Below are positions 42,823 to 51,120 of a stretch of DNA of 64,000 bases, one piece after another; the stretch's first letter is position 1; every line of letters begins with the position of its first letter. This DNA is from Burkholderia sp. BCC0322. Its GTDB lineage: Bacteria; Pseudomonadota; Gammaproteobacteria; Burkholderiales; Burkholderiaceae. A model generated the notes under the pieces. The model ran no database searches, was not told where the DNA came from, and saw only the letters and a list, made by a program, of their open reading frames with translations. The position numbers were made by a program, and so were the translations under genes. The stretch spans positions 372,001 through 436,000 of the forward strand of contig NZ_CADFDU010000004.1 of NCBI RefSeq assembly GCF_902833045.1. Direction: 5' to 3'.

Positions 42823-44191
42823 GATCGTTCGCCAGCTTCGTCAGCTTCGCGAGCAGCGTGTCGAAGCGCACGTCCTCGTCCGACGCCTGCGCGCAGAACG
42901 CACCGATCGCGTCGCGCGCGCGCAGCGCGAGATCGCCGAGCCGGTCGCTGCCTTCGCGATATTCGCCGATCTGCACGAGCAGCTCGATTTCCTGGTACTT
43001 CGCGATCAGCTCGCGCACGCGCGCGGCCGCATGCTGGTGCGCGCGGCTCGCGACGAGCGGCATCACGCGCGACAGGCTCGCGAGCACGTCGATCGCCGGA
43101 TAGCGGTTCGCGAGCGCGATCTTGCGCGACAGCACGATATGGCCGTCGAGGATCGAGCGCACTTCCTCGGCGATCGGGTCCGATTCCTCGTCGCCTTCGA
43201 CGAGCACCGTATAGAGCGCGGTGATCGAGCCGCGCGAGCCCTGCCCCGCGCGCTCGAGCAGGCGCGGCAGCACCGCGAACGTCGACGGTGGGAAGCTGCG
43301 CCGGGTCGGCGGCTCGCCGCTCGCGAGGCCGACCTCGCGCTGCGCGCGCGCGAAGCGCGTGAGCGAATCGACCAGCAGCAGCACGCGCTTGCCCGCATCG
43401 CGGAAATGTTCGGCGATCGCGGTGGCGACCAGCGCGGATTTCACGCGCTCCATCGCCGGGCGATCGGACGTCGACACGACGACGATCGACCGCGCGCGCA
43501 CCTCGGGCGACAGGCTGTGCTCGATGAATTCGCGCACCTCGCGGCCGCGTTCGCCAACGAGCGCGATCACGTTCACGTCGGCCTGCGCGCCGCGCGCGAT
43601 CATGCCGAGCAGCGTGCTCTTGCCGACGCCGGACGGCGCGAAGATGCCGACGCGCTGCCCGATGCCGAGCGTCATCAAGCCGTCGATCACGCGCACGCCG
43701 GTCGGAAACGGCGTGTCGATCAGCTTGCGCGCGAGCGGATTCGGCGGGTCCTGCTGCGTCGACACCCACGCGGCGCCGGTCACCGGCCCGCGATCGTCGA
43801 GCGGCCGGCCGAGCCCGTCGAGCACGCGGCCGAACAGCCCTTCTCCGACCGGAAACACATGCTCGCGCCCGGACGGCACGACGGTCGTCTCGGGCGACAG
43901 CCCCGCCACGTCGCCGAGCGGCGTGAGCAGCGTCGTCTGCCGCGAGAAGCCGACCACTTCGGCGAGCAGCGTCGGCTGGTTCGGCGTGCGCAGCTCGCAG
44001 ATTTCCCCGAGCCGCGCACGGATGCCCGTCGCATTCAGGATCTGCCCGACCGCGTGATTGACGCGGCCCTGCACCGACACCGGCGAGAAGAACGCGAGCC
44101 CCGCGTCGAGTTCGCCGACGAGGCGGCCGCGATCGAACGGCGCGCCGTCGTCGTCGCCCGCCGGCAGCGTATCGTCGAGCGGTGCGTTCAT
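42815..44191 (-). CDS. sctN: T3SS ATPase SctN
   Basis: 458 residues from ATG 44191, which overlaps the sctL stop as ATGA. Walker A is [15 protein letters not shown] and Walker [19 protein letters not shown], followed by [20 protein letters not shown] and [20 protein letters not shown]. It is clearly FliI/YscN-type rather than F1-beta. It unfolds substrates and strips chaperones at the base of the injectisome, working with SctL, SctK, SctQ and SctO. All catalytic motifs are intact, so the machine appears energised. Confidence 0.96.
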   Translation of the reverse strand: MNAPLDDTLPAGDDDGAPFDRGRLVGELDAGLAFFSPVSVQGRVNHAVGQILNATGIRARLGEICELRTPNQPTLLAEVVGFSRQTTLLTPLGDVAGLSPETTVVPSGREHVFPVGEGLFGRVLDGLGRPLDDRGPVTGAAWVSTQQDPPNPLARKLIDTPFPTGVRVIDGLMTLGIGQRVGIFAPSGVGKSTLLGMIARGAQADVNVIALVGERGREVREFIEHSLSPEVRARSIVVVSTSDRPAMERVKSALVATAIAEHFRDAGKRVLLLVDSLTRFARAQREVGLASGEPPTRRSFPPSTFAVLPRLLERAGQGSRGSITALYTVLVEGDEESDPIAEEVRSILDGHIVLSRKIALANRYPAIDVLASLSRVMPLVASRAHQHAAARVRELIAKYQEIELLVQIGEYREGSDRLGDLALRARDAIGAFCAQASDEDVRFDTLLAKLTKLANDHV

Positions 44192-44817
44192 CGCGCGGCG
44201 CCCTTCAGCGCATCGCGGCGGATCGCCTGGCGCAGCGCGTCGATCTGCAGGTCGAGGCTCGCGTCGATGCGCCCGGACGGCGTCTCGACCGTGCACGCAT
44301 GGCGTTCGAGCTGCGCGTCCTCGACGATGCGGATCTTCGGCCGGTTCGACTGCCCGGCGAATGCGCCGTCGAGCGCGTCGCGCATTTCGTCCTGGCGGCC
44401 GGGCGCGACCCGCACGATCAGGAACGCCTCGTCGCGCACGAGCGGCGCGATCCGCGCGAGCGCGGCCTCGTACAGCGTCTTCGTGCTCATCTCGCCGACG
44501 ATCGCGCGCACGGCCTTCACGACGATGTCGGCCATCGCATCCTTCATCGTCTCCATCGTGCGCGCGGCGGCGAGCGCCTGCGTATAGGCCTGCGCGGCCT
44601 GCTCGCGCTGCGCGCGGCGCATCCCTTCGTCGTAGCCGGCCGCCTGGCGCCTGTCGAATTCGCGCTGCGCGTCGGCGACGATGCGCGCGGCCTCGTCGCG
44701 CGCGGTGGCGATCACCGCGGACGCGTCGAGCAGCGCCGCGTATTCGCGCTCCTTGAGCACCTTGCGCTCCGACAGGAGTTGCAGGTTGTCGCTCGTGATC
44801 AGAAAAGCCAGTCCCAT
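44188..44817 (-). CDS. sctL: T3SS ATPase regulator/stator SctL
   Basis: 209 residues from ATG 44817. The N-terminal [21 protein letters not shown] matches the HrpE/YscL start, followed by a long helical segment ([20 protein letters not shown]) and a FliH-like C-terminal domain ([17 protein letters not shown] ... [20 protein letters not shown]). It connects SctN to the SctK/SctQ platform. It overlaps sctK by 19 bases and sctN by 4, consistent with tight coupling. Confidence 0.9.
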   Translation of the reverse strand: MGLAFLITSDNLQLLSERKVLKEREYAALLDASAVIATARDEAARIVADAQREFDRRQAAGYDEGMRRAQREQAAQAYTQALAAARTMETMKDAMADIVVKAVRAIVGEMSTKTLYEAALARIAPLVRDEAFLIVRVAPGRQDEMRDALDGAFAGQSNRPKIRIVEDAQLERHACTVETPSGRIDASLDLQIDALRQAIRRDALKGAAR

Positions 44818-45548
44818 GACGCGAGCCTCTCGGGAATCAGAAACAGGAACATCAGTTCGCCGAACTGGTCGCGCTGCGCGCGGTTCAGCCAGTACGGCGC
44901 TTCGTCGTCGATCGCGCGGTGGAACTTCAGGCGTGTGCGCCGCGCGACCGCGTCGCCCGCCGCGCCGATGAAATCCGCCAGCAGCCGGCCGCCGCGCGCG
45001 CGAATCACCGCAGGCAACGCAGCGGGATCGGCACGCCACGGCTCGAGCGTGTCGGTGAGCGCACCGAATTCCGGCGCGCGTTCGAGCGCGAGTTCCAGTG
45101 CGTCCGCGCCGAGCTTCGCCGCGACTTCGGCGCGAATCCGCCGCACGGCCAGCGCATCGCGTAGCCACGGGCGATGCAGCAGCAGCCCCGCATACGCGGC
45201 CAGCTGCTCGAGCGCCGCGCCCGGCAGCAGCGCGAGCCGCGCGCACGGGTTCGCGACGTCGAAGTCGTGCCGGCCGGCCACGCCGTGCGCGTCGAGCAGG
45301 TACCGCGCCAGCAGCTTGCGGCCGGCCGCGCCGAACGCATCCGGCGAACGGTAGCGCGCGGGCCAGTCGGCCGGCACGCGCGTCACGTGCAGATAGCGGT
45401 CGGGCCGCAGGTTGAAGTCGCAGACGAGCGCATGAAACGCGGCGCGCCGCGCCGCGGGCGGCGGCCCGAGCGGCTGCAGCCACGGCAGCGGCGCCGCGTC
45501 GGATGCGGCGGGCCCGTCGCCCGGCGGCGGCGCGTACGGATCGCTCAT
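44799..45548 (-). CDS. sctK: T3SS sorting-platform protein SctK
   Basis: 249 residues from ATG 45548, which overlaps the sctJ stop by 4 bases. The sequence is Ala/Leu/Arg-rich with a proline-rich N-terminus and ends [24 protein letters not shown]. SctK proteins diverge strongly; this one is called from its position between sctJ and sctL, its length and the general HrpD/YscK-like pattern. It would link SctQ to SctD on the cytoplasmic side. I cannot name a diagnostic motif. Confidence 0.75.
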   Translation of the reverse strand: MSDPYAPPPGDGPAASDAAPLPWLQPLGPPPAARRAAFHALVCDFNLRPDRYLHVTRVPADWPARYRSPDAFGAAGRKLLARYLLDAHGVAGRHDFDVANPCARLALLPGAALEQLAAYAGLLLHRPWLRDALAVRRIRAEVAAKLGADALELALERAPEFGALTDTLEPWRADPAALPAVIRARGGRLLADFIGAAGDAVARRTRLKFHRAIDDEAPYWLNRAQRDQFGELMFLFLIPERLASWDWLF

Positions 45549-46414
45549 GCGCCGTCGCGCGCGCCGTCCGGCGTGCGCAGGCCGCCGGAACCGGCCGTTC
45601 CGTGCACCGCGCGCGACGCGCCGAGCAGGCCCGCGAGCCGTGCGCCGAACATCCCGCGCCGCGCCGCCGACAGCGCGATCACCGCGCAGGTCAGCAGGAT
45701 CAGCGCGAACACGAGCCAGCCGAGCGGCGAGCGCAGCCGCACGATGTCGGTCACCGCGCTGCCGATCCCGTCCACGCGCGTCGCGCGCGCGGCGGCCGGC
45801 TGCAGGAACAGCGACACGTTGTCGTACTGCAGCCCTTCGATGCTGTGCGCGACGAGATCCTTGACCATCGGCGCCATCGCGCGCAGGTCGACGCCGGGCC
45901 GGTAGCGGATATACACGGCCGCCGACGACGGCTTGATCTTGTCCGCGAGCGGATCGTTCTCCGGAATCACGACCTGCACGCGCGCGACGACCACGCCCTC
46001 GATGTCCTGCAGCGTGCGCGACAGGTCCTGCGACACGCCGTACAGGTAGCGCACGCGTTCCTCGGCCGGGGTCGACACGAGGCCCTGCTTCTGGAACAGC
46101 TCGCCGAGGCTCGCGTAGCTCGGCTTCGGCAACCCGTTCGCCTGCAGCACCGTGAGCGCCGACTGCATGTCGCCGTCCGCGACGCTGACGAGCCACGCGT
46201 TGCGGTCCGACGTGTCGCGCGCGTCGTTGTCCTTCGACGCGCTGATGCCCGCGTCGCCGAGCACCGCGACCATCTGGTTCGCATCGCGCTCCGACAGGCC
46301 CGAGTACAGCTCCTTCTGGCACCCGGCCAGCAGCACGAGCAGCCCCGCGAGCAGCGCGCGCGCCGCCCGGCTGCGCCACGCATGCGCGCGCGGCGTCGAA
46401 TCGATCGTCGTCAT
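45545..46414 (-). CDS. sctJ: T3SS inner-ring lipoprotein SctJ
   Basis: 289 residues. A signal peptide with lipobox (ALLAGLLVLLAGCQKELYSG) places Cys32 as the lipidated residue. The YscJ/PrgK/FliF domain follows (LSERDANQMVAVLGDAGISA, RVRYLYGVSQDLSRTLQDIEGV, VRVQVVIPEND-type sequence). A C-terminal membrane span (PLGWLVFALILLTCAVIALS) is present. It forms the inner-membrane ring with SctD. The N-terminal 18 residues before the hydrophobic core are longer than usual. Confidence 0.95.
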   Translation of the reverse strand: MTTIDSTPRAHAWRSRAARALLAGLLVLLAGCQKELYSGLSERDANQMVAVLGDAGISASKDNDARDTSDRNAWLVSVADGDMQSALTVLQANGLPKPSYASLGELFQKQGLVSTPAEERVRYLYGVSQDLSRTLQDIEGVVVARVQVVIPENDPLADKIKPSSAAVYIRYRPGVDLRAMAPMVKDLVAHSIEGLQYDNVSLFLQPAAARATRVDGIGSAVTDIVRLRSPLGWLVFALILLTCAVIALSAARRGMFGARLAGLLGASRAVHGTAGSGGLRTPDGARDGA

Positions 46415-46466
46415 CGTTTGTCCGCTTCAGGGCGCGTGAGGCCGCACTCGGCCCGCACGCGCGCTT

Positions 46467-46949
46467 TCACTCCTGCGTCTTCAGCACCGTGTGCGTGAAG
46501 CCGTTCGCCGCCTGCGCGACCGACAGGCTCAACTGGTATTCCGAAATCGTGGTGGTCGCCGTCCACTGAAAATCCATCGCCTTCACCATCGTCATCATCG
46601 GATCGCTGCGGCTGTCGGCCATCGACGTCAGCATCTCGCTGCGATGCTTGTCGATGTTCGCGTACCGCGCGTCGAGATCGTTGCCGTAGGTACGCAACCG
46701 CTCGACGAGCGACGACGGGTTCGCCTGCGCGGGCGTCATCTGCACGGCCGGCGACGCATCGGCCGGTGCGCGCGACATCGCGACGCCCGACGAAGACGGC
46801 GGCGGCGCTGGTGAAGCGCCCGGCTGCATCAACGCATCGAACTGGCGCACCTGCGCCGGATCGGACGCCGTGCCCGTTTGCTGCGCGGTCCCCGCGAGCG
46901 CGGCCGCGCCCGGCGGCGCCGCGCCTACGCCTGTCACTGACATGTCCAT
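46467..46949 (-). CDS. sctI: T3SS inner-rod protein SctI
   Basis: 160 residues from ATG 46949, chosen because GAGGAGGG lies just upstream. The N-terminal half is Ala/Pro/Ser-rich and probably disordered. The C-terminal helix region MVKAMDFQWTATTTISEYQL then QAANGFTHTVLKTQE matches the C-terminal pattern of YscI/HrpB-like inner-rod subunits. Position next to sctJ supports it. It would connect the export gate to the needle. It is 52 bases before sctJ. Confidence 0.78.
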   Translation of the reverse strand: MDMSVTGVGAAPPGAAALAGTAQQTGTASDPAQVRQFDALMQPGASPAPPPSSSGVAMSRAPADASPAVQMTPAQANPSSLVERLRTYGNDLDARYANIDKHRSEMLTSMADSRSDPMMTMVKAMDFQWTATTTISEYQLSLSVAQAANGFTHTVLKTQE

Positions 46950-47091
46950 GCCCTCCTCGAAAAGCAGGCGCCGGACCGGATCGGTCGGGCCCGCCCGGAA
47001 CCGGCCGGCCGGCACGCGCACCGCCGCCACCGGGCGCCCGTCGCGGGCACGCCCGGCGCACAACGGCGCGCGGCGTGGCCGGCGGCCGGCG

Positions 47092-47304
47092 TCATGCGCG
47101 GCCGGCCGAGCTCAGGTGTTGCGCGACCTGGGCGTTCGCCGTCCCCTCCTGCGCAGTCACGGCGTTGCTGGTTTCGAACGTCGCGGTCGACTGCTGGACC
47201 TGGAAGTTGATCTTCGTCAGTTCGAGCTGCGTCTTGGTCAGGTCGTCCGCCTGCTGCTGGACCTGGTTCGTGTTGGTTGCACCACCTGCTGCCTGCGTAC
47301 CCAT
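47092..47304 (-). CDS. Small T3SS protein, candidate needle subunit
   Basis: 70 residues from ATG 47304, with AAGGAG six bases upstream. The protein is Gln/Thr/Ala-rich and helical: QVQQQADDLTKTQLELTKIN then FQVQQSTATFETSNAVTAQE. It lies between sctD and sctI, where needle (SctF) genes often sit, and has the right size. It lacks the WxxL/PxxP features of classical YscF/MxiH needles and could instead be a pilin-like (HrpA-type) or accessory protein. I recognise no family; the needle call is inference from size and place. Confidence 0.6.
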   Translation of the reverse strand: MGTQAAGGATNTNQVQQQADDLTKTQLELTKINFQVQQSTATFETSNAVTAQEGTANAQVAQHLSSAGRA

Positions 47305-47445
47305 GTTGCGCTCCTTTACGTGAACGTCATCCACCTGGCGACGGAAGCCCCATGCCCCGCCGTCGACGTGGGGCGCCGCACGCTCGCGACGCCCCGCGTA
47401 ATGCGCGCACCGCGCGCCGCGCGATGCGCATGACCTGTCACGACG

Positions 47446-48825
47446 CTAGTGCGCCGCGTCCTTCGATGCGCGTTGCGCCGCGGCACCGGCCGGCGCGGCA
47501 TCGGCCGCCGCGGCATCGGACGGCAAACCATCCGGCAACGACGTCGGCACCGGTTGCGCGATCCCTGCCGCCGCGCCGCTCGCGAGCGGCGCCACGGGCG
47601 GCGCCGGAACCTGCTCGGGCGCATGCGCCGACGGGCCGCCGAGCGGCATCGTGATGCGCTGGCCGTTGCGCTCGAACACGACTTCGTCCGGGCCGATCGA
47701 CACGACCGTCGCGCCCTCCTTCAGCCGCGCGCCCTCGAAATAGCGGCTGCCGTCGGCGGTCTCGATGTAGCGCTGGTCGCCGTCGCCGGCGAACACGGTC
47801 GTGATCTCCGGAATCCCCGCCGTGCCGCCGAGCGTCGTCGCGGTGCGCGGCGCGCCCGCGTCGGCATCGCGCACGTGATCGACCACCTCGAGCGCCGGAC
47901 GCGCATCCTTCATGTAGTTGCGGATACGCGGTTCGATCTGCGCGCGCGCGGCCGCGCCCGTCAGCTCGATCCGGCCGCGGCCGAGATACGCGACCGTCAG
48001 CGCCGTGTCGCTGAAATAGGTCTGCGCGGTCGCGACCAGGTCGCTGACTACGTAGATGTTGCCGAGCGCCGCGTTGTCGACGCCCGCGACGATCTGCGCG
48101 ACGCGTTCGCGCGCGGCCGGATCGCTCACGTAGCCCGACACGATCACGCCGTCGTCGCGCGGCGCGACGGCCAGCTCCGGGTACGCGCGCAGCAGTTGCT
48201 GCAGCCGGTGCGTGCGCGCGAGCACCGATTCGTGCTGCCACGGCAGGCGCCCCGACCACGTGACGAAACCGTAGCCGAGCGCGCCGAGCAGCACGCCGAG
48301 CCACAGCGCGACCAGCGCGATCACGAGCCGCCGGCTGCCGAGGCGGCGCAGTCCGCCCGCGAGCCAGCCGAGCCACGCCGCCTCGCGCGCGGGGTCCGGC
48401 GTGCCGGCTTCATCCGGCAGCGCGACGCTCGCCTGCGCGTGCCGCGCGATGCCGAGCCGGATCGAGCCGACCGTCACGACGTCGTGCGGCGTCAGCGAGC
48501 GGCGGCCCGCGCCGAGCGGCTCGTCGTTGAACAGGACCGGTGCGCCGGCGTCGCCGCCGTGGTTCTGCACGGTCACCGCGAGCGCGCCGACCTGCAGGCA
48601 CACCTGTTTCGCGCCAATCTCGCGATCGGGCAGGATCACCTCGCAGTCGGCCGCGGTGCCGACCCAGTTCGCGCCGCGCGCGAGCGACATCGTGCGGCCG
48701 TACATCGGCCCGCTCAGGAAGCACAGGTTCCACGGCGACGCGGGCGCGGCCGAACCGGCCCCCGCGCCTCCCGCGCCGCCGGGCAATGCACCGTCGCCGT
48801 GCGGATCAATGATGGTCGTCGACAT
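47446..48825 (-). CDS. sctD: T3SS inner-membrane ring protein SctD with FHA domain
   Basis: 459 residues. The N-terminal forkhead-associated domain (about 30-130: LCFLSGPMYGRTMSLARGANWVG-type, DCEVILPDREIGAKQVC) is followed by a membrane span (RRLVIALVALWLGVLLGALG). A periplasmic region with BON-like ring-building motifs then follows (VIVSGYVSDPAARERVAQIV). The C-terminal 60 residues are Pro/Ala-rich. SctD forms the outer part of the inner-membrane ring and contacts SctJ, SctC and SctK. Its start overlaps the sctC stop by 20 bases. Confidence 0.9.
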   Translation of the reverse strand: MSTTIIDPHGDGALPGGAGGAGAGSAAPASPWNLCFLSGPMYGRTMSLARGANWVGTAADCEVILPDREIGAKQVCLQVGALAVTVQNHGGDAGAPVLFNDEPLGAGRRSLTPHDVVTVGSIRLGIARHAQASVALPDEAGTPDPAREAAWLGWLAGGLRRLGSRRLVIALVALWLGVLLGALGYGFVTWSGRLPWQHESVLARTHRLQQLLRAYPELAVAPRDDGVIVSGYVSDPAARERVAQIVAGVDNAALGNIYVVSDLVATAQTYFSDTALTVAYLGRGRIELTGAAARAQIEPRIRNYMKDARPALEVVDHVRDADAGAPRTATTLGGTAGIPEITTVFAGDGDQRYIETADGSRYFEGARLKEGATVVSIGPDEVVFERNGQRITMPLGGPSAHAPEQVPAPPVAPLASGAAAGIAQPVPTSLPDGLPSDAAAADAAPAGAAAQRASKDAAH

Positions 48826-50842
48826 GCGGGGTAACTCCTGCGGTCGTCGCCGCCGGCTGCGACGCCGAACCCGACGGCGGCGGCAACGCGGGCGGCCCGA
48901 ACTTCGTGCCGGGCAGCGGCTTCGGCGTCAGCGGCACCGCGACGTCGTTGTCCGGCGGCCGGTACATCGACATCCCTTCCGGACTGGCCGGCCCGTCGGC
49001 GCCCGGGTTCACCGGCGAGCCGTCGGGCGCATACATCGACGCGGTCGTCACCACGCGCGGCGTCAGCAGGTAGAACCGCTCCATGTGGTTGCCCGACTTG
49101 TCGGTGTACTTGAACAGATTGCCGATCAGCGGAATGTCGGACAGCCAGGGCACGCCGCTCTTGTTCAGCCGCACCTCGTCGTCGTTGAAACCCGCGATCA
49201 GCAGGCTCTTGCCTTCGTCGATCATCGTCTTGGTGACGATGTTGCGCTGCTGGATCACCGGCACGTTCGACACGGCCTGCCCCGGCACGATGTTGCCGTC
49301 CTGGATGTCGATCGACATCATCACGCTCTGCGGGTTGCCGGATACGGCGGCCGCATTGCGGATCGCCTCGTCGACGATCATCGGCGTCACCTTGATGCTC
49401 GTGCCGGTCGTCACGCTGTACAGCGACGAATCCTGGTAGCCCGGCACCTGCACGTAGAACTGCGTGAGGTTCTCGAGGATCGCCTCGGTGTTGTCGAGCG
49501 CGAGCACCTTCGGCTTCGATCGCAGCTGCGCCTGCCCCTTCTGCGCGAGCGCGTTCACGCGCGTGAGCAGGTAGTTGCGCAGCGACCCGCCGATCGACGC
49601 GGTCAGCGCGATGCCGGTCGGCATGAAGGTGCCCGTCTGCCCGGTTTCCGACGTGCCGATCCCGAACGTCAGCGGCGGATTGCCGCTGCCGTTGTACTGC
49701 GTGTTGCCGTTCAGCGCATTCTGGCCATTGCCGATCTGCACGTCGCCGTGCGTCGTGTGCAGGCGCCAGTCGATCCCGAGGCTGTCGAGCGAATCCTCGT
49801 TGATGTCGATGATCGTCACGTTGATCTCGACGATGCGCGGCCGCTCGTCGAGCTGGCCGATCAGCGACTGGTAGCGGTACATGTTCTCCGGCAGGTCGCG
49901 CACGATCACCGCGTTGATCGCCGGGTCGGCGACGATCTGCGGCAGCGTGTCGCCGCCGCCGTTCGAGAACGGCGAGAACCCGCCGCCCATGCTGCCGTCG
50001 CCGGCATAGCCGCCCGAACGCGGGCCGCCGGAGATGTCGGGGAAATCGAGGCGCGGCACCGCGATCGTCAGCCCCGAGCCGAGCTTCACCTGGCGCGCGG
50101 CCTGCCCGAGCGACGGGTTCGACGGCGCCGCGGTCGTGTCGGCCGCCTTGCCGAACAGCCGCCGCAGGATCGTCGCGACGCCCGGCACCGTCACTTCCTT
50201 GCCGGAGCGGTTGATCGTGAAATCCGACGCCCAGCCGTACTTGAGCCGGAACGCGCGGATGTCCGCGTGCGCGCCGTTCGCCGACGGGTCGCCGACCGAG
50301 CCCACCGCCTGCCGCACGAGTTCGACGTAGCGGCGCGGGCCGGCCACGTACACGCTGTTCGCGCGGTCGTTGATCACCAGCGTGTAGCGCTTGTCGGGGA
50401 TCTGCATGGCCTGCAGCGCGCGGCCGATTTCTCCGGAGGCATTCGGCGGGATCGGGATCATCTGCGTCTGCGACTGGTCGGCCGGATCGACGTACAGGAA
50501 CGATCCGTCGTAGTACCAGGTCAGGCCGTAGGTCGAGCAGATCGTATCCAGCGTCTGCTGCGGCGTACCGGAGAAGCGGCCGCTGATCACGCCGTCGACC
50601 TTCGGGTCGACCACCGCCGTCACGCCCTGCGACGACGCGAGCTCGCGGATGAAGTCGCCGATCTTCTTGCCGTTCGCGACGATCGTGAACGGCTTGTTGC
50701 GCCAGCGCAGGTCCGCGGCGCGCGCGGGCTGCGCGGGCGCCATGCACAGCGATGCCGCGAGCAGCGCGCTCGCGCACACGGCAAGCGCGGCCCGTTGCAG
50801 GCTGCGCGGTTGAAACCGGATCGAGGCGACGCGTCGACGCAT
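48806..50842 (-). CDS. sctC: T3SS outer-membrane secretin SctC
   Basis: 678 residues from ATG 50842, overlapping the sctS stop (TGATG). A signal peptide (AALAVCASALLAASLCMAPA ... ARAAD) precedes N-terminal ring domains (PFTIVANGKKIGDFIRELAS, GVISGRFSGTPQQTLDTIC). The secretin core has GQAQLRSKPKVLALDNTEAI, VTPMIVDEA and GVPWLSDIPLIGNLFKY, with KSLLIAGFNDDE. The C-terminus is Pro/Gly-rich. It forms the outer-membrane channel. No pilotin gene is visible nearby. Confidence 0.95.
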   Translation of the reverse strand: MRRRVASIRFQPRSLQRAALAVCASALLAASLCMAPAQPARAADLRWRNKPFTIVANGKKIGDFIRELASSQGVTAVVDPKVDGVISGRFSGTPQQTLDTICSTYGLTWYYDGSFLYVDPADQSQTQMIPIPPNASGEIGRALQAMQIPDKRYTLVINDRANSVYVAGPRRYVELVRQAVGSVGDPSANGAHADIRAFRLKYGWASDFTINRSGKEVTVPGVATILRRLFGKAADTTAAPSNPSLGQAARQVKLGSGLTIAVPRLDFPDISGGPRSGGYAGDGSMGGGFSPFSNGGGDTLPQIVADPAINAVIVRDLPENMYRYQSLIGQLDERPRIVEINVTIIDINEDSLDSLGIDWRLHTTHGDVQIGNGQNALNGNTQYNGSGNPPLTFGIGTSETGQTGTFMPTGIALTASIGGSLRNYLLTRVNALAQKGQAQLRSKPKVLALDNTEAILENLTQFYVQVPGYQDSSLYSVTTGTSIKVTPMIVDEAIRNAAAVSGNPQSVMMSIDIQDGNIVPGQAVSNVPVIQQRNIVTKTMIDEGKSLLIAGFNDDEVRLNKSGVPWLSDIPLIGNLFKYTDKSGNHMERFYLLTPRVVTTASMYAPDGSPVNPGADGPASPEGMSMYRPPDNDVAVPLTPKPLPGTKFGPPALPPPSGSASQPAATTAGVTPHVDDHH

Positions 50843-51120
50843 CAAAGCACTCCTGTGGAAGAAACGAACATGCGTTCCAGCGCCTGCTGCGCGAAACGCA
50901 GCACTTCGCCGCCGAGCCAGCCCGACAGCAGCACGAGGGCGACCATCACGGCGATCAGCCGCACCGCGATGCCGATATTGGCGTCCTGCACCTGCGTGAC
51001 GGCCTGCAGAATCGCGACGACGAGGCCGGTGACGGTGGCGATCAGCACGATCGGCAGCGACAGCAGCAGCACGAGCATCAGCGCCTGCCGCGTCAGGTCG
51101 AGGATCGTCGAGCTGGTCAT
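50842..51120 (-). CDS. sctS: T3SS export-apparatus membrane protein SctS
   Basis: 92 residues with two hydrophobic helices, FliQ/YscS family (LDLTRQALMLVLLLSLPIVL, then ATVTGLVVAILQAVTQVQDA and IAVMVALVLLSGWLGGEVLR). Part of the helical export gate with SctR and SctT. It overlaps sctV upstream by 4 bases and sctC downstream by 1. Its pairing with sctV and sctC instead of sctR and sctT is an unusual order. Confidence 0.94.
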   Translation of the reverse strand: MTSSTILDLTRQALMLVLLLSLPIVLIATVTGLVVAILQAVTQVQDANIGIAVRLIAVMVALVLLSGWLGGEVLRFAQQALERMFVSSTGVL

